Part shown: positions 36,121-46,451 of the stretch, piece by piece
Layout of the letters: each line of letters opens with the position of its first letter
Position numbering within the stretch: position 1 is the first letter of the stretch
NCBI RefSeq assembly: GCF_026914185.1
Contig: NC_070572.1
Coordinates: forward strand, 1,674,001 to 1,738,000
DNA: 64,000 nucleotides
Direction of reading: 5' to 3'
Origin: Puccinia triticina
Taxonomy: Eukaryota; Basidiomycota; Pucciniomycetes; Pucciniales; Pucciniaceae
The notes under the pieces: generated by a model
What the model was told of the DNA's origin: nothing
Seen by the model: only the letters and a program-made list of their open reading frames with translations
The model's database searches: none
Program-made: the position numbers and the translations under genes

Positions 36121-37952
36121 TTACAATTATTCGGAATCTGAGTCATCCGAGTCATCTGCCTCTTTGCGGATGTTGCTGCTACCTTCGCCCTTCTGGAAAT
36201 GCTTGTTGAGGAATTGTTCGATGGTGGCTTGGTCATAGCCCTGGGCCTTCAAATCTTGCATAAATTGAAACCGGGCTTGTACCTCCTCCTAGCTTAACTA
36301 AGCCTCTTGAATGGAGGGTCCGGGGGACCCCGCCCGGAGGGCTCTCCGCAGGAGAGGCTTATGAGTTATGTCTTGATTTAAGCAGGAGCAGAAAGGATCT
36401 GCTACACTAAAAATCCCAACCAATATGGAAAAACTGAATACACAGAGCTGTAGGTTCTGTTCTTGCAATCAATTTGAGCCACTTATCTATCTTGTAGCCA
36501 GAAAAACAACTCCTGGAGTCCCAAACAAGTGGAGCCTCATTTGGAAGACTTGTGCATTTTTGATCTTTTGAAAAGGTCAACAGATTGAGATAGAAAAAAT
36601 CTGAGTAGACCAAAATGTAGAGAAAGAAAAGTAGCATAGGGTACAGATAGGGCATATTGGTGGAGAGGCTGGGGGAGGAGCTATAAAAATTTTAAAAACC
36701 TCTCAGCCAAATGAACTTTCTGCTCCCGCGTAAAATTTGGGATAATGCACAAGTCCCTCCCTGCGGGAGGGGCGGCTTCGCCGCCAGCCACAGCGCTCCC
36801 ACCAGGGGGGACTTGTGTTAAGTTAGTACCTCCTCCATCTCCGCTTTCCGTACTCGCAAGTTGGCATCCATCTCAAGCACATTCATTTGTTGCTCCTCCA
36901 ATCAAAGCTTTCTTTTCTCTCGAGAGTCGACCATCTTAGCCCGAACATTTTCTGCTTCAATCTTCAACCGATCACGCCGTTCTTTGGATGCAATACATTG
37001 AGCGCGGTAAATTTTGGTCTCTTCAATAGCTTTTTCAAGAGGCAGAGGCTCGCGACCTAAGACATAAATAAGTAAGAATAATGTTGGTCACTTCGTTGAA
37101 ATAAGTTTAAGCACAATGCGAGTCAAAAAATAACATACCTTTACTAGGCCTGCGTTTTGCAGCGCCAGATTGAGCTCCAATCGGATTTTCTGTGGCCACC
37201 GGAGTTGAAGAGTTCGGGGGAGAGTTTTGGTTATCATCTATTCTATTAATCTCATTAGTGCTCTGAGAATCATGCTCGTTGTCGTCTACTTCACAATTCA
37301 GCAAGTCTGGAACACCACTGTTGGTCAATTCCACCGTGACTTCAGGGTTCGCACAGCTTTGTGTACCCATTATGGGATTTAATTTGTCCCAATATTTACA
37401 TCTCTTAACTAACGCAGCTAGTTAATTAATATCAAAGGCAAAATATTCAGCTGTTGATGAACAATCTGAGAATCAGACGGAGAGGGAGGTAAACTAAGAC
37501 TAACCAGGAACAGTTGATGTGCCATTTAAAATGTCTTCCTCAAGAACTCCAGCTCCAGTGTTACGAAGCCAATCACTTGCCTTGCTAAACGCTCCCTGAA
37601 GCTCTTGCATCTTCTCCTGAATTCCTTTGTTATCACGGTGCGTTATTCCAGCACCTTCCATAATCAGCAAGATCTCCGAGGCTAAAGCCGATTTGGTCAA
37701 GCCGTTTCTCGTATCACCTCTCCTGCGCTGGTAGTTGCCATCAACAGCAAGCCAATCGAGCAAGATTTGTATACTTGAGATCCCATCTTCACCATCCTTT
37801 TCCCAACTGACAGGCTTTTGGCGTTTTTCAGCAGCAGAGTTGGTGGTGTTCGGTGTCAATTGTGAGTGTTTCTCAGCGGCTGATTTTTGTTTCCTGGCCG
37901 GTTGGGTGGATCCTTTTTGGGAGTTGGTGGGATTTGGTAGAGTAGGAGCCAT
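36121..37952 (-). pseudogene. Longer SANT/Myb-like protein of the Harbinger element, interrupted
   Basis: The first exon (from ATG 37952 to about 37505) encodes a basic leader and the SANT-like block: WEKDGEDGISSIQILLDWLA, LTKSALASEILLIMEGAGIT, then KGIQEKMQELQGAFSKASDW. A second exon (about 37370-37107) is polar and acidic. A third (about 37060-36837) is a predicted coiled coil (EKAIEETKIYRAQC, RRDRLKIEAENVRAKM). It is broken twice: by a TGA read from 36904-36902 where CGA would fit (TCG context), and by a 537-bp insertion at 36290-36826. Beyond the insertion the coiled coil continues to an acidic end (EADDSDDSDSE, stop near 36121). It is a paralogue of the gene at 35239 with an added dimerisation tail, and probably a DNA-binding partner of the transposase. 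Confidence 0.7.
36290..36826. mobile_element. MULE-like insertion in the second SANT gene
   Basis: Perfect 10-bp direct repeats TACCTCCTCC (36280-36289 and 36827-36836) flank 537 bp. The ends are imperfect inverted repeats (TAGCTTAACTAAG versus CTAACTTAACACAAG in complement). Each end carries a GC-rich hairpin module. Target duplications of 9-11 bp are typical of Mutator-like elements. The disrupted reading frame on both sides proves insertion. No transposase is present. Confidence 0.75.
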
Positions 37953-38493
37953 TGAGTTTGGTTTCGTGGATATGAAAGAGTTGGATAGAATATTTTATAG
38001 GGTGATGTGATGAAAAAGTGCGGTGTTGAAATTATTGAGCGAGTGGTGGGGCCAAGAGAGCAAGAAGGCAAGCTTTTATTAAAAGAAGTATACATATGTA
38101 TATGATTGCACCCAGGTGTGATGATGGGAGCGGGAAAGTGGAGTTGGTGGAGTGGTTGAGTGATGGTGGGACTTGGCCAAGTGGGAATGCTGGATCAGTG
38201 GAGTGATAATGTGAAGGGATACATACGGAATTGGGATGTTGGATGAGTGTTCGGGCCCCGGGGGATGAGATGGATGTGAAATTTTTGCCGGTTTAAGACA
38301 TAATCTCCTGGTCTTCTGTGGCAGAAAGGACCTTTCCTGACTGCTAGATCGAGGAAGGAGATCAGGTCATCAGAAGCCAAATCAGGAACTTTTTTTTTCC
38401 TGATTTTGAGTTCTGGATCCGCTCCTGGAAGCGGGATCTGCCAACTTTGAAACCCCCTATTATTCAACTCAAATCAAATTCAAAATACAAATA

Positions 38494-38951
38494 CAGCCAA
38501 TCCGAAAAAGCTTGGTTTCCTTGAAAGGAATTTCCAGCGGAAATTCCTTTTGGATTTGCCAACCTATGTGCATCCAACATCAAGGTTGGACACATGATAT
38601 TCAGACCTGCAAGCGCAGTCGCTTGCAGGATGCCACGAACCAAGCTGTTTGGTAGCAAAAAAAAACACACGCCGGCCACTGGGACCGGCACTGTCCAACC
38701 TCGCAACCGGCGGAGGAGGGGCATCCGGAGTAAAATCAGCTGAATCACTCAATTCTGAAATCAAAATGGAGAAAAAATAAAAGGAAGTGGCTTATTGGAT
38801 TTACTTGGCTGATGTATATGCAACCTGCATATAAGAATGAGGTGGGCATGAATATACATATGTCCAACCTTGACAGCAATTATTGGCAAATCCAATACAT
38901 AGTTTGGGTGGAAATTCCTCCCAAGGAAGCCAAGCTTTTTCGGATTAGCTG
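38494..38951. mobile_element. Non-autonomous Tc1/mariner- or pogo-like element (458 bp)
   Basis: The ends are CAGCCAATCCGAAAAAGC and the complement of CAGCTAATCCGAAAAAGC, with about 30 bases of inverted similarity. It is flanked by TA dinucleotides at 38492-38493 and 38952-38953. It interrupts the right end of the hAT element, as comparison with the relative at 61.3 kb shows. It holds no gene. Confidence 0.75.
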
Positions 38952-39076
38952 TACTCAAACAGATTCGATTCAATGTGCTATGCCCTGGGATCCATGGTCC
39001 TCACGGGGTGGTCTTGCGCATTTCTTGAGGTTGATTTTGCTGTGTAAGGTATACTAAGAATAGAATTTACAATATT

Positions 39077-39793
39077 GGAGGACTTCCCGTTGATCTGGAA
39101 GGCCTTCCAGAGTCAGATCTGGATTTCCAGATTGTGCCAGATTGTTTTTTCTGTCACTCGCACTCCTCAGATTTACAAGTCACTGCAATATATCTAGCCT
39201 TGGCGCATCACCAGAGGCCAAGCCCTCACTCCAATCAACTCACCCCAACATCTCGGCTCCACAGCCTCCTCAATCAATGTGTGCTTATCAATGGACACCT
39301 CTGATTCCAACCAACACTCATCCTTAATACGCCATTGACAGCACCAAGAACGTCTCATTCAGCATCATTTCCAGCAGCTACAAGCTGCTCGTCAAAACCA
39401 AGAAGCATTCCTTGGGTTAGTTGTTTGAACTTTGGGTGGGTCCACTTGAGTTTGAGTTCTTGCCGTGCTATTTTGTGCCATTGATTGGTGTTTGCTGGAG
39501 GACTTCCCGTCGGAATCTTTGGGTCTCTCAGAAGTGATCTGGACCCCAAGAACGCTAGATTTCCCTGTGAAAATCTAGAATTTTCGGGTCTATATTGACA
39601 TCTGCAAGAGTCCCAGATCGCACAGGAAGTCCTCCACTTGATGCGGAAATGGCTGGCAGGAGATCTAGGATGCTTAAAGACCTTTGAATATTTCCAGAGC
39701 TTGGGTTCTCCCGTGGACCTACCAAAAATCTGAAATCTGGGGGGTCAGATCTGAAATTCCAGATTGACAGGAAGTACTAGGAAGTCCTCCATT
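39077..39793. mobile_element. Nested TIR elements with GGAGGACTTCC ends
   Basis: GGAGGACTTCC starts occur at about 39077 and 39494, and complementary GGAAGTCCTCC ends at about 39631 and 39793. This suggests a 138-bp unit (39494-39631) within a 717-bp unit. The subterminal word ATCTGGAA recurs. A third relative lies at 63513-63685. No target duplication was found and nothing is encoded. Confidence 0.5.
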
Positions 39794-39951
39794 GGTGAAC
39801 AAGTAAAACAACAAGAGGGCCAAGGAGTTTTCCGCGGCCCACTGACCCAAGCGCCCATCACGGGCCAGCAGATTGGATGATGCAAAAAAAAACCCCTTCA
39901 TCAAGCCCCAAATTTGTTCCCTGCCATGCCAACTTTCAGCGCTTAGGTGTA

Positions 39952-40200
39952 CATAGGTCCCTCCTGCGCTGCGTTCAGGCCCTTCGGGCCCCCTTGGGAC
40001 AAGTTTGGGAGGTCGTGCTTCGGGCCAGCCCAGGCTGTACCACTAGGCCGCTGCAAGCGTTCTCGGAGCTGCGGTATCCGGGGTCTGGACGGTGATTGTT
40101 GCGTGGGCCTGGATGCGAACTTAACCCAAGTCCCTCGCTGCTGCGGGCGTCTGGTCTTGCGAAGCAAGCCTCCGATAGCCCTCGGCAGGAGGGACTTGCG
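39952..40200. repeat. GC-rich hairpin modules (AAGTCCCTC family)
   Basis: GTCCCTCCTGCGCTGCG starts at about 39957. A second module (ACTTAACCCAAGTCCCTCGC to GGCAGGAGGGACTTG) occupies about 40107-40199. The modules share GCGAAGC-type hairpin tips with copies at 42.2, 46.8 and 63.5 kb and with the ends of the MULE-like element at 36.3 kb. Confidence 0.6.
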
Positions 40201-40739
40201 CGCTATCACCCCCTTTCGCAGAGCCTAGAATCCCAGTTTGGCTGGGTGGTTTATTCAAACCAACACAGTTTCTTGCACTCACAACATTAGAACTTAAAAA
40301 TTGGCTTGGCACAAAGCCTTGCATCTTGCGCATCATCCCACACAATCTAAGCTAAGTTACACCCCTTCTTCAAGGTTAAAAAAATTATCAAAGTCAACCA
40401 AACCTTGAAGTTTACTGAAGTCGAGTAACAGAGAAGATCCGTGCTCACATACTTATAAATATACTTTTTTTTTTGACTTACAGTCAAGCCTCTGAGCCCT
40501 TGATCGCCGGCACAGACCCGCCATCAAGACCGCATAGCCCTCTGGATGACCGGTAAAGACCGGTCATCGAGAGGGATATATACAACGCCCTGGATGACCG
40601 GTACAGACCGGTCATTGAATGGATATGTAGAACCTCTCAATGACCGGTCTGTGCCGGTCATTGAGGGGACTCGACACTCTCAATGGCCAGTACAGACCGG
40701 CCATCGAGAGTATACAACCCTCTCAATGACCGGTCTGTG

Positions 40740-41739
40740 TAAGGATGGCAATTGGGACCCGGGTACCTGCGGCGGGTCCGGGTACCGGGTCAATTTTTAG
40801 CTGAAACCTGACACCCGGCACCGCCTCTGGTACCGCCGTGCGGGTATCTGCGGGTATACCGGCGGTACCCGCCCTCATAATTCAACACATATAATTTCTT
40901 AGCATTCAGTTCTTGATAGTTTATCTAGTCTACTAATATGATTTTGTTTTTCCCCTTCTCTTTTGCCTTTACCTTCCTCCCAACCTTGATTCCTTCCTTC
41001 CACTTATTCAAGGTCCCCTCTTATGAACTTACATTCGGCAAGGATAAGCTATCATCCGCCGGCCATACTTATCAAGCTGGTCGGACAGAACGGGTAACGC
41101 ATATGATTTGTAGCTGAGACTGATGCCGTTTGTCGCGACTTTCTGAGCCTTTTCTGGATAAGAAATGACATAGTCAGAAACCACTGTCAAACTATAATAG
41201 AATAGGAAATAGACATTGTAACTCACGTAACTCTTCCTCATCAGTGAGAGGGCGTGCTCCAGACGGCGGTGGCTGGCTGCTAGATGGAGTGATATCGAGC
41301 TCTTCTCGGGCAGGTGTTTTGTTGGTTGCCTTCGCTTGGTCGTTTGGAGGGGGTGAGGCGGTTGATTCGCGGGATCGGTTGGTTTTTTTTTGCTTGCGGG
41401 TGGCCATCGTGGTTTGGTTGGTGGATGGATGTTGATGCGGGATATGAATTCCGACCTCGGACTTCATGTCCAGATATCCTGCCAACGGGGGGCGGGGGAT
41501 CCGATGTCCCGTCCGAGTCGGACGGGACACAGTGACTTCCCATCCAGATATCCGCCCCCCAACGGGGGCCGGGGGATCCCGACGGGGATAGCGGGTATGT
41601 CTGGGCGGTACCCGGGTGCCACCATTTTTTTGGCGAAAATCAGATACCCGGCACCGCCCCGCGGGTATTAGGGTGGTATGAGCGGTACCCGCCCGCGGGT
41701 CCCGGGTACCGCCCAACGCGTACCTCTTTGCCATCCTTA
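40740..41739 (-). mobile_element. Deleted hAT element of exactly 1,000 bp
   Basis: The terminal repeats TAAGGATGGCAA and TTGCCATCCTTA are perfect, and the 8-bp target duplication GGTCTGTG is perfect (40732-40739 and 41740-41747). The subterminal regions are rich in GGTACC and CGGGTA words. It retains the first two exons of a hAT transposase and has lost the rest, so it is an internal-deletion derivative. Confidence 0.92.
41033..41407 (-). pseudogene. hAT transposase, exons 1 and 2 only (BED-finger start)
   Basis: Exon 1 (41407-41227) encodes a basic, proline- and serine-rich leader (MATRKQKKTNRSRE). A GTGAGT donor and a CAG acceptor lead to exon 2 (41153-41033). It reads SLSYKSYALPVLSDQLDKYG followed by RRMIAYPCRM, the start of a BED zinc finger with its first cysteine, and ends at a GTAAGT donor. 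Everything beyond is deleted. The same exon pattern appears in the pseudogene near 53.9 kb, supporting one hAT lineage. Confidence 0.75.
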
Positions 41740-41935
41740 GGTCTGTGCCGGTCATTGAGGGGACTTGACACTCCCAATGACCGGGATCGACCGGTCATCG
41801 GAAGGACTCGACCCTCTCGATGACCGGTACTGTGCCGTTCATCGAGAGGGCTTTATCCTCTCGATGACCGGAACATACTGGTCATTGAGAGGGTCGAGTC
41901 CCCTCGATGACCGGTCGATTCCGGTCATCCTCAAG

Positions 41936-42345
41936 CTAGCTGCGTGTGAAACACGCTATGTATTAAACAGAGAGTCCGTGCTCTCATTCTGTGATTAATT
42001 TCTGCAATTCTGGGTTGCAGACTCGGTAACAGGCTTGAGGTTTTTTTGTCTTGTTTAATTTTTCAGGACATGCTGGTATCAGTACATAAAGGGAAAAAAA
42101 TATAGGTCTCAGCCGTAGCATGTTGGGCAGACCTGGAGCAAAAAAAACAAAAAAAGGTTGTGGTATGAGAGATGTACAAAGGGGAAAGTAAAAAGAGGGG
42201 TGAAAATCCCATTCTCCGTGCGCCAGGATGGGGAGGTACGGTATAAGTCCCTCCTGCCGAGGGCTGTCGGAGGCTCGCTTCGCGAGTCCCAAGCCCGCAG
42301 CAGCGAGGGACTTTGTTAAGTTCGGGGCTTGGATGATGTGCTCGT
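41936..42345. other. Spacer with one GC hairpin module
   Basis: The only recognisable item is the AAGTCCCTCCTGCCGAGG to GCAGCGAGGGACTTTG module at about 42245-42321, followed by TTAAGTT as in other copies. No gene is supported. Confidence 0.55.
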
Positions 42346-43375
42346 TACAACCAATTTGCAAGGTCATTTGAGGTTTTTCTGAAAAGAAATCTGAGAAGAA
42401 TTAGATAGACAAAGTTTGGATTGTCTTGAAGTCTCAATAACCGTTGATATGTAATTGCATGGAGGCACGGGCTGTTCTCTCTTCCAAGGGCCGGTCTGTG
42501 GCCGTCTTGTGCCGCTCTTCTGCCGGCGGTCCCCATCCCGTCCACTTCCCCCCACTTCCCATGGATCCAAGATATGAAGATGCCGATATCTGCGGGGAAG
42601 CGGCGGCTTGGCTGTGTTCCTCGCTCTATGTATTATGCATCACGGGAAACCCGGGCAGTCTTTCCCGCAATTGCATAGCATGTTTGCCACAAGCACAGTC
42701 TCCGCCGGCCGGGCCGTGAGCTCCGGCCGAGGGACGAAGAAGGCCCAGTCGCGGGGTTCCCGCTGTTCCGTTGGCGGGGCTGCGAGCTGGTCTGTGCAGA
42801 TCCTCCGCTGAGACGCTCTTCCCCCTCTTCTCCGCTGGGACGTGTTTGGGATGTGCTGTGTGCTGGGCTGCAGCTGGCCGACGCCGAGCTCGGGGTGGCG
42901 GCTGAAGGGGCAGGCTGCTCAGCTCCGCGGATCGCGAGCACCGGCCAGCCGCCATGGACACGCAGCGTGCCTCCGCCAGCCCGGGCGCGCCCCGCTGCCT
43001 GCAAACGCGAGATGGCGGCGCCGGCTGGGCGAAGTAAGTGCCTGGGAATGGGAGAGTGTCGATGCCCTCCTTACGCCCGGCGCCGGCGCGCCTGGGCAGC
43101 CACCAGCTGGCGCTGTACAGCCGAATACAGTCTCCAATCGACATGCTTTGCGGCGCCAGAACGAGCGAGGGACTGCTGCGAGGGATCCTCCCTGCCATCG
43201 CCACCGCTCAGCAGCCTCTCCATCCTCATCCTCATCCTCCACCCCCACACATACATATAGCAGTCCCCCTGCATTGCCCTCCAAGCAGCGCATACACCCC
43301 GATCAACCGCCGGGGAGACCACCTAACGCCGCCCCCACACACAACTCGCACCACCACACACACACCCGCACGACG
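42346..43375. other. GC-rich upstream region of the sugar transporter
   Basis: Composition turns abruptly GC-rich near 42450. The last 130 bp before the ATG are CA-rich (CACACACAC and CCACCACACAC), as in many fungal 5' leaders. Long open frames on both strands here are a by-product of GC content. I see no second gene I can defend. Confidence 0.5.
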
Positions 43376-46300
43376 ATGGCCGAGCTATCGACGACGGCCG
43401 AGAAGCAGTCGCTCTCGGGCGACCTGCACGCCGACAAGCCCGCCCTCGACCCCGAGCTGCAGCGGATCGCCCAGCTGTCGGCCAAGCTCGAGAACCCGCT
43501 CTCGGGCTTCTCCACCCACGAGCTCGTCCTCCAGGCCGAGGAGTTCTGCCAGGCCCACGGCTTGACCGACCAGCGTCCGTCTCTCTCTCCCCCCCATCCG
43601 TCCCTCAAAACTGACGCCATGGGTGCTTGCAGTCGAAAACTTCAAGCGAGGCGCCATCCTGGCTGCCAACCCCCACGACCTGGACCGGATCCCGGCGATC
43701 ACGGCGGAGGAGCGCCAGTTCATCGACTGGGAGAGCAGCCGGCGCTGGAAGCAGCCGCGAATGATGTCCGTCCCTGCCCCCCCCCCCCCCCCTCCTCCTC
43801 CCCCCACCCAAGCTCACACGCGGGGCGTGCGCTGCAGGTACTTCATCGCCGTGCTGTCCTCGATGGCCGCGATCGTCCAGGGCATGGACGAGGTGAGAGC
43901 ACCCCCCGTGCCTCCGTGCTCCATCGGCCCGCTCACCCGCCCGCTCTCTCTCCACAGGCCGTCGTCAACGGCGCCCAGATCTTCTACTACGACCGCTTCG
44001 GGATCTCCGACTCGTCGCGGCGGACGGCGATGATCCAAGGGCTCGTGAACAGCGCGCCCTACCTCTGCTGCGTGCGTCTCTTTCCCATCCCCCAAGAGAG
44101 AGAGAGAGAAAAAAGCATGGTCTGAAGCGCTGGAGAGTCCCGTGCAGGCCGTGTTCGCATGCTGGATCACCGACCCGGCCAACCGGATCCTCGGCCGTCG
44201 CGGGGTCATCTTCTGGTCCTGCTTCATCGCCGGCGCCGCCTCGATCTGGGAGGCGTTCACGTACTCGTGGCCGCAGCTGTTTGCGGCCCGGCTGCTGCTG
44301 GGCCTGGGCATCGGCCCCAAGGCGCGTCCTCCTCCCCCTCCCTCCCTCTCTCTGCCAGCCCACACTCACATACTTGCCCTGCAGTCGGCGACCGCTCCGA
44401 TCTACACCGGTGAGCGTCGCCCCGCTTCCTCCCCCCCCACCCCCCGTCCGTCCCCACGCTCATCGACGGCTTCTCTTCCCGCAGCCGAATGCGCGCCGGC
44501 GCCTATCCGGGGCGCCTTGGTCATGCAATGGCAAATGGTCCGTCCTCTCTCTCTCTCTCCGCACCCCGTCCTCCCGCACGCCGGCTGACGCCCACTCCCC
44601 GCCCGTCTCCCGGACAGTGGACCGTGAGTATCCCGCTCGAATCTCCTTGGGCAGCGCCGTTTACTGACCGGTTGGTATAGGCCTTCGGGATCGCGCTGGG
44701 CGACATCGTCAGCGTGGTCTTCATGGACATCGAGCCGGACGTGGCCTGGAGGTAACGTCTCTCGCCGCCCGCTCCCGCGAAGAGCCGACACACGACTGAC
44801 TGAGGCTTGAGAGCCGCAGATTGATCCTGGGCTCGACGGTCGTGGCGCCGGTGCTGGTGTGCTGCATGATATACTGTGCGCCGGAGTCCCCGCGCTGGTA
44901 CATGTCGAAGGGGCGGGTGGCCGAGGCGTACCACGCGATGCGCAAGCTGCGCTTCTGCGACCTGCAGGCCAGCAGGGACCTGTTCTACATCGCCAAGCTG
45001 CTCGAGATCGAGAACCTGTCCCTCGAGGGCCGCAACCTGCTCACCGACATGTGGCGCGTCCCCCGCGTCCGCCGCGCCGCCCAGGCCTCCGGCCTCGTCA
45101 TGTTCATGCAACAGTTCTGCGGCGTCAACGTCCGTCCCCTCCTCTCGCCTCCTTCCCCGTCTCCCAGCACTGACCCGTGTGTGTGTGTGTTTATAGGTCA
45201 TTGCTTACTACAGCTCGTGCGCACAGATGCTCTGCACTATATGCTGCATCCACATCCGCTGATCTCCTTCTCTCCCTCACGAAAAAACACACACGCTCGT
45301 GACAGGCAAGTGTTCATCGAGGCGGGCTTTTCGCGCAAAGATGCGCTCCTGACGACGATGGGCACGGGGCTGGTGAACTGGGTGTTTGCGATCCCGGCGC
45401 TGTACACGATTGATGTAAGCACACGGCATCAGACCGAAGTGTTATAGTGCGCAGAGGGGCTGAGTGGGGGCGAGAGAGAACAGACCTTCGGGCGACGGAA
45501 CCTGCTGCTGGCGACGTTCCCGGCGATGTCGGCGTGTCTGTTTGTGACGGGGATGGCCTTCTTCATCCCGGTCGACGGGCCGGACGACCACCGGCGCGTG
45601 GGCGTCGTGGCCGCCGCGATCTACCTCTACATGGCCTTCTACAGCCCGGGCGAAGGCGTGAGTCCGCCGGCTCTCTCCCCTCTCTCGCGCCCTCCACTCG
45701 CTGACCCCCCGCGTGTTGCGTCAGCCCGTGCCGTTCACATACAGCGCCGAGGCCTTCCCGCTGTACATCCGCGACTTCGGGATGTCGTACGCGACCGCCG
45801 TGTGCTGGTTCTTCAAGTTGAGCCCCCCCCCCCCTCCGCCCTCGTCCAGCCCCGCAGAGCCGCTGACGCCCGCTCCAAAAAGCTTCGTCCTCGCCATCAC
45901 CTTCCCGCTCATGCTGACGGCCTTCAAGCCGCAGGGCGCCTTCGGCTGGTACGGTAAGCCCCGCCCCCCTCTCCCCCCTCCGCGCGTGCTCACAGCGCCT
46001 CGTCTGTCGCCAGCCGCGTGGTGCCTCATCGGCTGGGTCGCCGTCTTCTTCACCCTGTGAGTCCCTTTCCCCCGGCCTCGGGGGCCCCTCTGACCAACCC
46101 TCTTTTCGTGTGTGGTGTAGGCCGGAGACGAAGGCGCTCACGCTCGAAGAGCTAGACTACGGTCCGTCCCTCCCTTTAGCTCTGTGCCCCCCCCGTCCCC
46201 AACAGCACCTCTGACCCATGTGCATCCGGGCCCCCAGTCTTCTCCGTCCCGACCGCCAAACACGCCTCCTACCAGGTCAAGAACTTCATGTGGTGTTTCC

Positions 46301-46451
46301 GCAAATACGTCCTCCGCCAGCCCGTCAAGCCCTTGCCTCCCTTGTCAGTCCCCCCCCCCCCTCCCCTCCTCTCTCTCTGCGTCCGCCAGCCACTCACCCC
46401 TTCCGTTGGTCTCCCCTCAGATATCAGCTCAACTTGAGCGTCAAGAATTAA
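43376..46451 (+). CDS. MFS sugar/polyol transporter (SP family), 19 exons
   Basis: This is a plasma-membrane proton-coupled sugar porter of the major facilitator superfamily, by family. Nineteen exons with in-phase junctions give 608 residues, the usual size for the fungal branch with a long cytosolic N-terminus (NPLSGFSTHELVLQAEEF, then FKRGAILAANP). Visible motifs are MAAIVQGMDE in TM1, GRRGVIFWSCF, RLLLGLGIGPKSATAPIY, AECAPAPIRGALVMQWQMWT, PESPRWYMSKGR, FMQQFCGVNVIAYYSSQVF, IDTFGRRNLLL, YSAEAFPLYIR and PETKALTLEELDY. Twelve membrane spans fit. The start ATG follows a CA-rich leader. Oddities are a 6-nt exon (44618-44623), a GC-AG intron at 44322, and five donors of the form GTCCGT. The substrate (hexose, polyol or inositol) cannot be read from sequence. 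There are no stops or frameshifts. Confidence 0.94.

Larger units (their letters stand above)
30800..38458 (+). mobile_element. PIF/Harbinger element with four genes (7.66 kb)
   Basis: The ends are AGGGGGTTTCAAAGTTGGCA and its complement. About 28 terminal bases match, with further imperfect subterminal similarity. The 3-bp target duplication ATT lies at 30797-30799 and 38459-38461. It is verified against the uninterrupted hAT relative at 61.3 kb, where the target reads through as GGCATTATTTGA in reverse complement. Inside are a DDE transposase (+), an RTC4-like gene (-), a small SANT-like gene (+) and a second SANT-like gene (-). Later insertions are a TIR element (30901-32015) and a MULE-like element (36290-36826). 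Confidence 0.9.
29993..38987. mobile_element. hAT-type element, 8,995 bp including nested insertions
   Basis: The terminal inverted repeat is CAGGGCATAGCAC at 29993 and its complement ending at 38987. It is flanked by perfect 8-bp target duplications GGATCCAT (29985-29992 and 38988-38995). CAGGG ends and 8-bp duplications are diagnostic of hAT elements. Without its insertions it is about 875 bp, close to the 842-bp uninterrupted relative at 61249-62090, which is inverted relative to it. It contains a 21-bp minisatellite and no transposase. Confidence 0.9.
40500..41935. repeat. Palindrome array, locus 4, split by a hAT element
   Basis: GATGACCGG-TACAGA-CCGGTCATCGAGAGG units at 40535-40739 resume at 41748-41935. 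The spacer is TACAGA or its complement TCTGTG in most units. A 1,000-bp hAT element entered one unit at GGTCTGTG. Confidence 0.88.
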
